Shown: in pieces, positions 1 to 9,410 of the stretch | Numbering within the stretch: the first letter of the stretch is position 1 | Layout of the letters: every line of letters starts with the position of its first letter | Translations under genes and position numbers: made by a program | Notes under the pieces: model-generated | The model's database searches: none | The model's input: only the letters and a program-made list of their open reading frames with translations | Told to the model about the DNA's origin: nothing | Source of the DNA: Bacteroidales bacterium | Lineage (GTDB): Bacteria > Bacteroidota > Bacteroidia > Bacteroidales > P3 | Length of the DNA stretch: 64,000 nt | Direction: 5' to 3' | Assembly (NCBI GenBank): GCA_017559135.1 | Contig: JAFYSZ010000001.1 | Coordinates: forward strand, 62,001 to 126,000

Positions 1-1
1 A

Positions 2-871
<870 letters not shown>

Positions 872-877
872 GAGGTT

Positions 878-1993
878 ATGAAAAGAAGTTTTTATGAAAC
901 AATAAAATCAATTGATTGGAATGATATAACTAAACGCATATATGCTAAAACCGAAAGCGATGTTATGCGTGCTTTGTCAAAAAAGAGTTTGGATATAGAG
1001 GATTTTATGGCGTTGGTTTCGCCTGTGGCAGAGAAATATCTTGAACAAATGGCACAAATGAGCAGAGATATTACTCAAAAACGCTTTGGAAAGGTTATGC
1101 AATTCTATATTCCTATGTATCTTTCAAACGAATGTAGTAATCATTGTATTTATTGCGGATTTAATCACAATAATAAAATAGATAGAATAACTCTTTGTGA
1201 ACAACAAATCAAAGAAGAAATAAAAGTAATCAAGCAAATGGGTTATGATAATGTGCTTTTGCTTACGGGAGAAAGTCCAAAACAAGCAGGAGTTGAGTAT
1301 ATTGAAAAGGCGATTGCTTTGTGTAGAGAAAGTTTTTCAGCAATCAATTTGGAGGTTTTCCCAATGGATACGCAAGATTACGCAAGATTGATAAAAGCAG
1401 GGGCTAATTCGGTTTATGTTTATCAAGAAACCTATAACGAAAACCGCTACAAACACTATCACCCAAAGGGAATGAAAAGCAATTATCAATATCGATTGCA
1501 AGCACCTGAGCGTTTGGCTGAGGCAGGCATTCATAAAGTTGGCTTAGGTGCTTTAATAGGACTTGAAGAGTGGAGAACGGAAATGGTCTTCTTGGCTATG
1601 CACCTTAGATACTTAACAAAGAATTATTGGAAGACTAAGTATTCTATTTCTTTTCCAAGAATGCGTCCCGCAGCAGGTGGCTTTCAAGCAGATTATTGCG
1701 TAAACGACAAAGAATTTGCTCAAATCATTTGGGCGTTTCGCCTTTTTGACAATGACGTTGAAATAACAATGAGCACAAGAGAAACTCCTGAAATGAGAAA
1801 TCACTTTGTAAGCCTTGGAATTACCTCAATGAGTGCAGGCTCTCACACAGAGCCGGGGGGATATTCAAATCCTAATGCAAAAAGAGAACAATTTTCTGTA
1901 AGCGATGAAAGAAGCGTTGAAGAAATGGAAAGAATGGTTCGCTCGCAAGGTTATGATGTTGTGTTTAAAGATTGGGATAGAATTTTAAACTAA
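878..1993 (+). CDS. thiH: 2-iminoacetate synthase ThiH (radical SAM tyrosine lyase)
   Basis: 371 residues, full length. ThiH cleaves tyrosine to dehydroglycine and p-cresol for the thiazole moiety of thiamine, which suits an anaerobe (aerobes use the ThiO oxidase). The radical-SAM motif CSNHCIYC (CX3CX2C) lies near residue 86, followed by GYDNVLLLTGE and the C-terminal BATS-type region with MSAGSHTEPGGY. The stop codon overlaps the thiF start by one base (TAATG), suggesting translational coupling. Confidence 0.96.
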   Translation: MKRSFYETIKSIDWNDITKRIYAKTESDVMRALSKKSLDIEDFMALVSPVAEKYLEQMAQMSRDITQKRFGKVMQFYIPMYLSNECSNHCIYCGFNHNNKIDRITLCEQQIKEEIKVIKQMGYDNVLLLTGESPKQAGVEYIEKAIALCRESFSAINLEVFPMDTQDYARLIKAGANSVYVYQETYNENRYKHYHPKGMKSNYQYRLQAPERLAEAGIHKVGLGALIGLEEWRTEMVFLAMHLRYLTKNYWKTKYSISFPRMRPAAGGFQADYCVNDKEFAQIIWAFRLFDNDVEITMSTRETPEMRNHFVSLGITSMSAGSHTEPGGYSNPNAKREQFSVSDERSVEEMERMVRSQGYDVVFKDWDRILN

Positions 1994-2709
1994 TGTTAAA
2001 GGAAAAGGAATTAAGAAGATATGCCCGCCAAATAGAGTTGGAGGGCTTTGGAGTCAAAGGACAAGAAAAGTTAAAGCAAGCAAAAGTCTTGATTGTCGGC
2101 GTTGGAGGATTGGGAAGCATTGCAAGTCTTTTGCTTGTTGGTGCAGGAGTCGGAGAAATCGGCATAATAGACAATGATGAGGTGGGTTTAACAAATCTTC
2201 ATCGGCAAATAATTTACAGAGAAAGTCAAATAGGAGAGAAGAAGACGGAAATGGCAAAAGAAAACCTTAGAGAATTGAATAGCGATTGCAAAATAAATTG
2301 CTACAATGAGTTTTTGAGCGAAGAAAACGCTGAAAAGATTATTAAAGACTATGATATAGTAGTGGATTGTTGCGATAACTTTGCAACACGCTATGTAATA
2401 AATGACGCTTGTCAAAGATTGAAAAAACCTTTTGTTTATTCCGCTATCTCGGACTTTGAAGGACAAGTCGCCTTGCTTAATTGCGAGGAAGATTCTGCAA
2501 ATTATAGAACCCTTTTTCCGGAAGAAAATCTATTGAAAGAAGAACCTAATAAAAACAAAGCAGTGATTGGAGTTTTACCCTCAATCACTGCTTCAATTGC
2601 TTCAAACGAAGTTATAAAGTTTTTAACTAATTACACCGATGTTTCTTTGAAAAACAAACTCCTAATCTTTAATGTCAAAAACTATAACTTTAATATATTT
2701 GAATTGTAA
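1993..2709 (+). CDS. thiF: ThiF/MoeB/HesA-family adenylyltransferase
   Basis: 238-residue E1-like enzyme expected to adenylate the C-terminal glycine of the sulfur carrier ThiS. It shows the nucleotide-binding GVGGLGS loop near residue 37, the LTNLHRQI motif and DCCDNFATRYVINDAC. The C-terminal region ends with a GVLPSITASIASNEVIKFL helix typical of the family. Odd: I see no CxxC pair, so the structural zinc site of classical ThiF/MoeB seems absent. The last 54 codons lie inside a 164-bp sequence repeated downstream of the inserted ATPase/TOPRIM pair, so the present 3' end may have arrived with that insertion. Confidence 0.88.
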   Translation: MLKEKELRRYARQIELEGFGVKGQEKLKQAKVLIVGVGGLGSIASLLLVGAGVGEIGIIDNDEVGLTNLHRQIIYRESQIGEKKTEMAKENLRELNSDCKINCYNEFLSEENAEKIIKDYDIVVDCCDNFATRYVINDACQRLKKPFVYSAISDFEGQVALLNCEEDSANYRTLFPEENLLKEEPNKNKAVIGVLPSITASIASNEVIKFLTNYTDVSLKNKLLIFNVKNYNFNIFEL

Positions 2710-2710
2710 G
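2547..2710 (+). repeat. 164-bp direct repeat, copy 1 (inside thiF 3' end)
   Basis: This segment, covering the last codons and stop of thiF plus one base, is repeated at 4639-4802, exactly 2,092 bp away. I aligned the copies by eye and found two mismatches (2628 T/C and 2670 T/C). Both fall at third codon positions and are synonymous (Thr, Phe). The flanks diverge at once on both sides. Confidence 0.97.
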
Positions 2711-2739
2711 CGTGTTAATATAGTGTTAATTTATAATTT

Positions 2740-3438
2740 CTATGCGTTCAATAACTTTTCAATCCACTCATTAAAGTGTTTGCATTTTGAACGAAGCGTA
2801 TCAATACCAATCTTAGCCGTTACATCTTTCGCTGTTTTAGGTTTGTTGTAACGATAGTGTGTCTTTTTATTGCCTTCTATTGCATTTATAATACGTTTAC
2901 TTGGAGCGGTATGTGGACTATTGTTAATCAACTCTGGATTCCCTATTCTTTGCAGGGCTTTATTTAGTTCTTTACATTGTCTTTCGCAACCAGGATAAAG
3001 AGTTGCAAGGTGTTCAATGCCACAAAATAGAAGTGCTTCAATTTCATGAAGTTGGATATATGGGATAAAACGATCGTCATTTATTGAATTATAGAACTGT
3101 TGTTCCAACTCAGAGACTTTTAGATACGGATCGTTAATATTTTGTGCTGTTTGAAAACCAGGGAAGTCATTAGGAAGAGCATAAAAGTCAAACATAGTTG
3201 TAAAGATATGTCTTTCAAAATCTTTATCCAATTCTGTTTGTTGTAATAGTCGAAGGTCTGTTAATGCGTCATTGTATGTCAACATTCCACCTCGAGCATT
3301 CTTCTTTTTATTCGTTGTAATCAAACTACCCTTTACACCTGTTATACCTTTATCTTGAAGATATGGACGCAAAACCTTTTCAACAAAACCCTGCTCAGTC
3401 TGTCCCTCACATAAAACATGGATTATTTTAGCTTTCAT
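2740..3438 (-). CDS. DUF4276-family (TOPRIM-like) protein, partner of the ATPase
   Basis: 232 residues. The N-terminus has CEGQTEQGFVEKVL with the invariant acidic residue E11 of TOPRIM-like folds. The centre has FDFYALPNDFPGF (residues 84-95), and HEIEALLF follows (131-138); these three blocks are the DUF4276 signature. This family sits beside OLD/AAA15-type ATPases in putative defence pairs and is predicted to be a nuclease-like effector. Its start overlaps the ATPase stop (ATGA), so the two are translationally coupled. Function in immunity is inferred from this organisation, not shown. Confidence 0.85.
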   Translation of the reverse strand: MKAKIIHVLCEGQTEQGFVEKVLRPYLQDKGITGVKGSLITTNKKKNARGGMLTYNDALTDLRLLQQTELDKDFERHIFTTMFDFYALPNDFPGFQTAQNINDPYLKVSELEQQFYNSINDDRFIPYIQLHEIEALLFCGIEHLATLYPGCERQCKELNKALQRIGNPELINNSPHTAPSKRIINAIEGNKKTHYRYNKPKTAKDVTAKIGIDTLRSKCKHFNEWIEKLLNA

Positions 3439-4541
3439 ACAGGACGTCCTCCAATAATATTTTTATCCCATAATTCACTTACAGTGTAATTTTGAAGCCA
3501 TAGATGATATTCTTCTTCGCTTAAATGCGTAGCGGTAGTAGATTGAGTTTCTTTATCCATTTCAATGACTGATATATTATCAATATCAAAATGATCCACT
3601 AAATCCTTGCTTTGAGTAGCAATAATAATTTGTGCATGTATTGATGCGTCCTTTATCATCTCTGCAAGTTGAGTTATGGCGTATGGATGCAAGCCTAATT
3701 CCGGTTCATCAAGTATGATTACATTAGGCATTGTTTGTGGCGGTTGTAAAAGCAAAGTTGCCAATGCTATAAATCGAATTGAACCATCAGAAAATTGATA
3801 AGCGTTAAAACGATAATCCGTAGCTGAATTATCCATCCAACGTAGAGAAATAAAGTTGTTGTTAGGTTCAAGATAGAAATCTTGAAATTGAGGCACTACA
3901 TCTCTGACATAATCAACAATTCTGTTGTAGGAATTTATATAATTGTCTCGTAGAAATAAAAGAAAAGAAGGTAGATTATTACCATGAGATTGAAGATAGT
4001 TAGCAGTCTCCACAGGACACGTTTGACGCAAAGGACCTTCTGCCGAAGAATCATGAAACTGATAGACTTTACAAGAAGATAACATTTGAAATACTATCTT
4101 AGCAGTAGAGTCAGAGCTTTGTGCAAGAGCAGACTCTTTATATTCTGGTTCTAAATTCATTTCTTTTGGTTTATCGTGTCCGTTGCGATGCCAAAAAATT
4201 TTCTCTTCTGTAATGATTAACCTATCGGGATTTGCATTAGTCAAAGAAAAACTATAAGTGTCAATATTGTTGTCATCAGAGAACTTAATTTCACTTGACA
4301 TAGTAGGCGTTCTTTTAGAGCCATAATGTAATAAGGCATTTGAAGTTCCGGATAGTTCTACATATCTTCCAAAAGATTGGGTCATCATAAAACTTAACAT
4401 TTGAAAAAAACTAATAATATTGCTTTTTCCAGCACCATTTGCTCCTAATAATATGCTAACATCGTTAAGTTTTAATGTTACGGGTTTGTCAAAGGCGATA
4501 GACTTATAGCCTCTAATAGTTACTTCTTCTAACTTAGCCAT
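3435..4541 (-). CDS. AAA15/COG4637-type ATP-binding protein (defence-associated ATPase)
   Basis: 368 residues counted from the start MAKLEEV. An upstream in-frame ATG would add 15 residues that do not look like family sequence. It has a Walker A GANGAGKS at 33-40, an ABC-like signature FSDGSIRFIAL, a Walker B VIILDEPELGLHP and a following IATQSKDLVDHF segment, the pattern of SMC/ABC-like ATPases such as the OLD family. Forms an operon with the downstream TOPRIM-like gene. Pairs of this kind (compare PARIS and OLD) act in anti-phage defence; the role here is inference. Confidence 0.9.
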   Translation of the reverse strand: MAKLEEVTIRGYKSIAFDKPVTLKLNDVSILLGANGAGKSNIISFFQMLSFMMTQSFGRYVELSGTSNALLHYGSKRTPTMSSEIKFSDDNNIDTYSFSLTNANPDRLIITEEKIFWHRNGHDKPKEMNLEPEYKESALAQSSDSTAKIVFQMLSSCKVYQFHDSSAEGPLRQTCPVETANYLQSHGNNLPSFLLFLRDNYINSYNRIVDYVRDVVPQFQDFYLEPNNNFISLRWMDNSATDYRFNAYQFSDGSIRFIALATLLLQPPQTMPNVIILDEPELGLHPYAITQLAEMIKDASIHAQIIIATQSKDLVDHFDIDNISVIEMDKETQSTTATHLSEEEYHLWLQNYTVSELWDKNIIGGRPV

Positions 4542-4638
4542 TGTATTAAAATTAAATTTACCGCAAAAGTAATAATAAAAAAGCAAATATGTAAAAAATG
4601 AAAAGAAAACTTATTTAGTGTAAGTATTTTTTCTTGTA

Positions 4639-4802
4639 TAATAAAAACAAAGCAGTGATTGGAGTTTTACCCTCAATCACTGCTTCAATTGCTTCAAACG
4701 AAGTTATAAAGTTTTTAACCAATTACACCGATGTTTCTTTGAAAAACAAACTCCTAATCTTCAATGTCAAAAACTATAACTTTAATATATTTGAATTGTA
4801 AG
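4639..4802 (+). repeat. 164-bp direct repeat, copy 2 (orphan thiF 3' end)
   Basis: Second copy of the thiF C-terminal coding sequence with its stop codon, without any upstream thiF coding sequence. It probably marks the original 3' end of thiF before the cassette entered, because the region after it runs directly into an intrinsic terminator at 4839-4885 that would suit the end of a thiamine operon. Confidence 0.95.
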
Positions 4803-4838
4803 ACAATTAAGCAAAATAAAGCAAAGAAATAAAAAAAT

Positions 4839-4885
4839 AAACGCTCGTTTGTCTGATTAAAGCAAAGACTTACGAGCGTTTTTGT
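4839..4885. terminator. Bidirectional intrinsic terminator
   Basis: Ten-base stem AAACGCTCGT (4839-4848) pairs with ACGAGCGTTT (4872-4881) around a 23-nt loop, with T-rich sequence to the right and A-rich sequence to the left. It can stop plus-strand transcripts from the thi operon and minus-strand transcripts from the GTPase operon. Confidence 0.8.
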
Positions 4886-4924
4886 TTTTGGACTTAGGAA
4901 AAATTAAACCATAGTCCGTTATAG

Positions 4925-6613
4925 TTAATAAACAGTAAAATGTATATTTCTTGAATATGCTAACGTTTTAGATTCATCTTGTATCTGAACAAGAAATTTG
5001 TTACTTCCTTCCTTTATAACTGAATATGGTATTTCAAGTACAAAATCTTCCCACTGACTACTTTTATATCTTGGACTTCCTGTGTCTTGAACTGTAAGTT
5101 GTCCATCTGGAGTTTTATAACCATTAATGGAAGAAGTTAATCTGTTTCCATCTTCATCATAGAAGAATGCACAAACCCAAATTTTTTTATTCAACTTATT
5201 ATTTACAGTAAAATTAACATGAATACGCATATAATTCTGTCCATTTTTTAGAATATTATGTTCAACCCAAATACTATCAATCTTTGCATTTGGCTCATCG
5301 TTAGCAGATTGCTTAATATTAACACGTTTTGTTAATTTTCCTGATTTTATAGTAAAGTAATCTTCACGAGAACTATTTGTTTCATTTCTTTCTATTTTCA
5401 AGGTTACGCCATCACTTGATTTAGATAATTTGATCCAGCTATATGTTCCAGTACCTATTTTCCATATACTATCACATGTTATATTTATCCTTTTTGTTCC
5501 ACCTTCATGAGACACTGATATTTCTGTTGTAGAAAGATTGAGGTAAGGATTTTCTCTTTTTTTATTAGCAGACTGCTTAACATTTACACGTTTTATTAAT
5601 TTCCCTGATTTTATAGTAAAGTAATCTTCACGAGATTTATTCGTCTCATTTCTTTCTATCTTCAAGGTTACACCATCACTTGATTTAGATAATTTGATCC
5701 ATTTACGTGTTCCAATATCTATTTTCCATATACTATCACATGTTATATTTATCCTTTTTGTTCCACCTTCATGAGACACTGATATTTCTGTTGTAGAAAG
5801 ATTGAGGTAAGGATTTTCTCTTTTAGTTTTTTTCTTTTTTGTAGTATTTTTTTCTTTTTGAGATTCTATGATACTATCTTGCTTTACTTTTACTCTTTCC
5901 TTTGATTTATCTAATTCTATCTTAACCCGTTCATCGTGTAACCTTTTATTCTCATCATTACATTTAATTATAAAAAATATTGCAAAGCCGAAAATAAAAA
6001 ACAACCATATCATACACGGAAGAGAGTTCTTCTCTTGTACTACTTCAACCACATTTGCAACGCCATTAGTTAACTTATTTGAGTAACAATTTATATGATT
6101 GTAGTTTCTTATTGCAAAAAGTTTTTCGTCTTTCGATTTATTTTCTAATGGTATTTCTATTTCTGAAGTATCGGCAAGAGCTCCTACAAATGGTTTAATC
6201 AAATTATAATGAGATGCAATTTCTTTAAACCAATTTTCAATTCTTTTTAATTCTGGTGATTTTGTGTAAAAAGCATTTTCTATTTGCAAGTTCAAAGGCA
6301 TAGAGCCTGAAAGCAATTCATTTTGTTTGAGAATCTTATAGACCAAAGTTTCGCAACACTCAAACATTGAATCAACATTTTCAATATACTCCCCTGTAAA
6401 AGCAAAACAAAATCCGTAATAATCGGTGTTAGAAGCATTCAAACGTCTTAAATAAGTGTAGTAGACATTTATACCTTTCTTTTCTACAAACAAATGTTGA
6501 GCGTGTTTTAACTTCTTGACATATTTCTTAAATATATCAGTAGTATAATCTATTGGATATTGCTCTACTTTTTTTACCTTTTTGATATGTAATAAATAAA
6601 GTGAGTACGACAT
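4925..6613 (-). CDS. Single-pass membrane protein with two BACON domains
   Basis: 562 residues. An N-terminal soluble domain (1-100) contains YYTYLRRLN and GFCFAF blocks that match the N-terminus of the protein encoded at 7154-8449. A membrane segment lies at about 199-217, followed by a Lys-rich charged linker (220-264). Two almost identical BACON-type beta-sandwich domains follow (265-352 and 353-437; each with NPYLNLSTTEISVSHEGGTK, SIWKI and SREDYFTIKSGK blocks). A unique C-terminal beta domain (438-562) ends the protein. The likely topology is N-terminus in the cytoplasm and BACON part in the periplasm. BACON domains are known from Bacteroidota glycan-binding and surface proteins. Last gene of a five-gene operon; the function is unknown. 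Confidence 0.85.
   Translation of the reverse strand: MSYSLYLLHIKKVKKVEQYPIDYTTDIFKKYVKKLKHAQHLFVEKKGINVYYTYLRRLNASNTDYYGFCFAFTGEYIENVDSMFECCETLVYKILKQNELLSGSMPLNLQIENAFYTKSPELKRIENWFKEIASHYNLIKPFVGALADTSEIEIPLENKSKDEKLFAIRNYNHINCYSNKLTNGVANVVEVVQEKNSLPCMIWLFFIFGFAIFFIIKCNDENKRLHDERVKIELDKSKERVKVKQDSIIESQKEKNTTKKKKTKRENPYLNLSTTEISVSHEGGTKRINITCDSIWKIDIGTRKWIKLSKSSDGVTLKIERNETNKSREDYFTIKSGKLIKRVNVKQSANKKRENPYLNLSTTEISVSHEGGTKRINITCDSIWKIGTGTYSWIKLSKSSDGVTLKIERNETNSSREDYFTIKSGKLTKRVNIKQSANDEPNAKIDSIWVEHNILKNGQNYMRIHVNFTVNNKLNKKIWVCAFFYDEDGNRLTSSINGYKTPDGQLTVQDTGSPRYKSSQWEDFVLEIPYSVIKEGSNKFLVQIQDESKTLAYSRNIHFTVY
5300..5821 (-). repeat. Tandem 264-bp duplication encoding the two BACON domains
   Basis: The two BACON-coding units have a period of exactly 264 bp (88 codons) and are nearly identical at the DNA level, including long identical runs around 5517-5559 and 5781-5823. 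Differences cluster at the residues before and after the SIWKI block. This indicates a recent duplication or ongoing gene conversion. Confidence 0.88.
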
Positions 6614-6617
6614 AATA

Positions 6618-7178
6618 TTACCATAATTTAAATTTAATTACTTGTTTATCATTATCTACCTCATAGGATTTTACTCTGTTTAATATTTCATTCCCTAAGA
6701 GCAAATCAGCGGCTACATTATCAGCAACACAAGCTACAACATCCTCAAAAAGAATCTTATCTCCTACTATTACTTTCTTTAATCTCACAACAGGCATTTC
6801 TACAACACTTCCGTCAGCTATAGAACTCTTAATAGGCTCTAAAATATCGTCTTCTGTTATTAATCCATTTTTAACAAGAGATATAAACTCTAACCTTGAA
6901 ATAAGATTTGTAGAACAACCTGTATCAAATATCATAAAGAAACCTAAGCCATTTATCTTAACAGGCAATAATTTTACTCCACCTTTTTCTTGATATGCTA
7001 TTTCTACATAATCTTCAATAATTGTTTCCTCTTCATAATATTCATCTTCTATATAATCTTCTGAATATTCATCAGAATAACTCTCGTTGTTTTTGCTCCC
7101 ACAAGAAGCAAAAACAACGAAAAGTGATAATAACAATGTGAAATTTAGTTTACTTATTTTTTGAAATGTTCTTTCCAT
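6618..7178 (-). CDS. Retropepsin-like aspartyl protease, putative lipoprotein
   Basis: 186 residues. The N-terminus has a hydrophobic stretch ending in a lipobox-like VFASC (Cys26), then a very acidic Tyr/Asp/Glu-rich linker (30-58), then a single retropepsin-type domain with the catalytic motif FDTGCS (D85) and the second-half signature ADLLLGNEIL (157-166). A single domain means it should work as a dimer. It sits 4 bp upstream of the BACON gene and overlaps the preceding gene by 25 bp, so it belongs to the operon. Expected location is the periplasmic face of a membrane. The substrate is unknown; one of its membrane-anchored neighbours is a possibility. Confidence 0.85.
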   Translation of the reverse strand: MERTFQKISKLNFTLLLSLFVVFASCGSKNNESYSDEYSEDYIEDEYYEEETIIEDYVEIAYQEKGGVKLLPVKINGLGFFMIFDTGCSTNLISRLEFISLVKNGLITEDDILEPIKSSIADGSVVEMPVVRLKKVIVGDKILFEDVVACVADNVAADLLLGNEILNRVKSYEVDNDKQVIKFKLW

Positions 7179-8449
7179 AAATTAATTTTTTCCTCTTTTG
7201 TAAATTCTTTACAAACTTTACAATCCTTATTTATATTCTCATATTTCTTGTTATTCTTTTCTGCATACTCTTTTAGTTTTTCTGTCATAGCTTTGAGATT
7301 ATCAGCGTTTTTAACCCATTCATCGTAATCCTTTTCATCTTGTGAAGGTTGCTTTTTATTAGTGTCTTTTTGTTCTTTTTTAACCTCTTCTTTTTTATGT
7401 TTCGGTTTTGTATCTTCCCTATATGTTTTTATTGTATTATCTAATTTGTTATTTATGCTATTTATTTGTGTATTTAATAAATCACAACTATCTTTATATT
7501 GTGAAATTTCATTTTCCAATCTCTGAATTTCATCTTTATTAGTTTCATCTTGTTTTGAATTACCAGAACAATTAGAAACACCGATAATAATATTAATAAT
7601 TACAAGAATTAAAATAAAGAAAGGAAGTACTTCTTTTAACTTTGATTCTTTTTGCGGATGAGGTGGATGAGGTATTTCTTCATTTGTGGAAAGACAACTC
7701 TTAATATTTAGTATTTCTCTATCTCTAACACTATTCTTACTATTAGCATTAGTTGATTGAGTTTCTAACTTCTCATTCTTTTTCATCAAAATATTTTTTT
7801 CATCTTTCAATATTTGAATTTCCTTATCTTTTTCTAGAATCAAATTTTGCAGTTGTTGTATTTGTGATGTTAATGTTTTAATATTTTGTTCTTTTTGCGA
7901 AAGAGCTGTTGGAATCTCCTCCGATATTTCTACATTAAGGCTCTTTTTCAACATCGCCCAAATCTTCTCATTGGTTAAATCATTAGGATTTTGGACAGGA
8001 AATTGAATTTGATTCTCTGATAAAGAAAGTTTCTCAGCATTTACTTTTTTTGTAAAATTTTCTATATGTTTTAGTGAAGCATTTACACTATTATCATTAA
8101 AAGAAGTTATTCTAATTTCATCATTTTCAAGTAAATGATTAAGAGCTTCTTTCATTTTTTGTCTTAAACCCAAAAAATCTTTTATAACATTGCCATTATC
8201 TTCATAAACATAAGAAAAACCAAGCATACAACCGGGTCTTTTAGCTGAAAGATCACTTTTAATATAAGTATAATAAGTCTTATAGCCATCTCTACTTATT
8301 TTAAAAAGTTCTTTATAAACATCTTTATGAAAAGAAGTATCAAGAAATGAATAGTCATCACCTTGTGCAGTGGCTTTGGATTTCAAGTCATAAACTTGAA
8401 ATCCATCACTGTCACCTAATTTTCCTAATATATAAAACTTCTCAGTCAT
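7154..8449 (-). CDS. Coiled-coil single-pass membrane protein with domain shared with the BACON protein
   Basis: 431 residues. The N-terminal domain (1-115) has YYTYIKSD and GFSYVYED blocks homologous to the BACON protein of the same operon. Residues 185-235 are predicted coiled coil (LTSQIQQLQNLILEKDKEIQ), residues 273-292 a membrane helix, 304-345 a second coiled coil, and the tail is Lys/Glu-rich with a CKVC pair near the C-terminus. It starts 3 bp after the GTPase gene. It looks like an adaptor that carries a signal between the cytoplasmic GTPase and the periplasm; that is inference. I do not recognise the N-terminal domain by name, but its context resembles the GTPase-associated conflict systems described in bacteria. 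Confidence 0.8.
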   Translation of the reverse strand: MTEKFYILGKLGDSDGFQVYDLKSKATAQGDDYSFLDTSFHKDVYKELFKISRDGYKTYYTYIKSDLSAKRPGCMLGFSYVYEDNGNVIKDFLGLRQKMKEALNHLLENDEIRITSFNDNSVNASLKHIENFTKKVNAEKLSLSENQIQFPVQNPNDLTNEKIWAMLKKSLNVEISEEIPTALSQKEQNIKTLTSQIQQLQNLILEKDKEIQILKDEKNILMKKNEKLETQSTNANSKNSVRDREILNIKSCLSTNEEIPHPPHPQKESKLKEVLPFFILILVIINIIIGVSNCSGNSKQDETNKDEIQRLENEISQYKDSCDLLNTQINSINNKLDNTIKTYREDTKPKHKKEEVKKEQKDTNKKQPSQDEKDYDEWVKNADNLKAMTEKLKEYAEKNNKKYENINKDCKVCKEFTKEEKINLWKEHFKK

Positions 8450-8452
8450 AAT

Positions 8453-9388
8453 CTACAAGCATTTTTTAATTGCATTCCAAAGTTCTTGAGGATATTTATT
8501 CTTTCCTGCTGTAAATATTTTTACTTTTTTATTTAGCACTGTATTAAATTCCTCAGAGTAAGTTCCTGTTTGGAAAGGAATCAAATAACAATCATACTCC
8601 CTTATTATTGCACGAGGACCCTTTACTTTGAATAAATCTAACAAGCCAGGATAATCATCATTTATTTCTTCTCTTAGAGATTTTATATTAACATTTCCGT
8701 TATCATCTAAGGAAGGAGAGCAATCTATCTTATTATAAAGAAATATTACTTTATCTTTTTTATCCATCATTTGTTTCACTTCTGCAATCCTGTCTTTATA
8801 TCTCACTCTTGTTGCATCATCTTTATAATTTGGCTCTAAGATAAAGATATAAACTTTCCTATTATCAGAATCTATTATACTGGAAACGTATTGGACTGGA
8901 AAAGGTACTTCCTTATTATGGTCTGGTTCAAATAAACGTTCACCTGGGCTTTCTAATATTTGACATTTTTTTGCTCCATTATCCCAAATATCTAAAAGCA
9001 TAAAATTAACCCCTTTCGTTGCTTCTGCTGCTAAATTACTCACTGCGTCATTATGAAAGTTGTCGCATCTGCTAACATATTCTCCGCCATCATTACTAAC
9101 AAAATCCTTATTAGGTTTTATATTCGTATTTATACTATTTAAATATCTATATAAACGAACTAATGTCATTGTTTTACCTGCTGCTGGAGGACCAAAAAGG
9201 AATATTATTGGAGATTTCTTATCCTTTACATTAACATTAACTATTCCTCCTGCTGGTGCTGGTGCTGTAATGTCCACTTGATTTATTTCTGGAATAGGTT
9301 CATAATTATCTTGTCTGTCTATTTCTTGAACAACATCCAATTGTTCTTGTTGAAGTCCTTGTTCTTCATTATTATTTGTAATTGGCAT
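8453..9388 (-). CDS. P-loop GTPase of a putative conflict/signalling system
   Basis: 311 residues. After a disordered acidic N-terminus (1-56) comes a Walker A GPPAAGKT (66-73), a strand LLDIWD with a downstream ILESPGE (144-150) in the switch II position, and a G4 motif YNKID (218-222) giving guanine specificity. The ESPGE variant of the usual DxxG is shared with GTPase families associated with bacterial conflict systems (DO-GTPase type); I cannot confirm the family. No membrane helix. The gene is central in the operon, 3 bp before the coiled-coil adaptor and 22 bp after the four-helix membrane protein. The most likely role is a nucleotide-driven switch for its membrane partners. Confidence 0.85.
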   Translation of the reverse strand: MPITNNNEEQGLQQEQLDVVQEIDRQDNYEPIPEINQVDITAPAPAGGIVNVNVKDKKSPIIFLFGPPAAGKTMTLVRLYRYLNSINTNIKPNKDFVSNDGGEYVSRCDNFHNDAVSNLAAEATKGVNFMLLDIWDNGAKKCQILESPGERLFEPDHNKEVPFPVQYVSSIIDSDNRKVYIFILEPNYKDDATRVRYKDRIAEVKQMMDKKDKVIFLYNKIDCSPSLDDNGNVNIKSLREEINDDYPGLLDLFKVKGPRAIIREYDCYLIPFQTGTYSEEFNTVLNKKVKIFTAGKNKYPQELWNAIKKCL

Positions 9389-9410
9389 AATATCTAATTT
9401 TTATTGTTAA

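Larger units (their letters stand above)
2711..4638. mobile_element. Inserted ATPase-TOPRIM cassette between thiF-end repeats
   Basis: About 1.93 kb carrying only two minus-strand genes, lying between two copies of the thiF 3' end. I see no integrase, transposase or terminal inverted repeat, so the way it arrived is unknown. Homologous recombination through a thiF fragment carried with the cassette would give exactly this structure and keep thiF whole. The silent differences between the repeats fit a copy from a related strain rather than a very fresh duplication. The call of a mobile segment is inference. Confidence 0.65.

Noticed and set aside
2711..4638. Retron or toxin-antitoxin reading of the cassette
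   Set aside because: No reverse transcriptase or small antitoxin gene; the two proteins match an ATPase and a TOPRIM-like (DUF4276) partner.
4639..4802. A second, truncated thiF gene
   Set aside because: It is only the last 54 codons without a start or upstream coding sequence; best explained as the direct repeat from the insertion.
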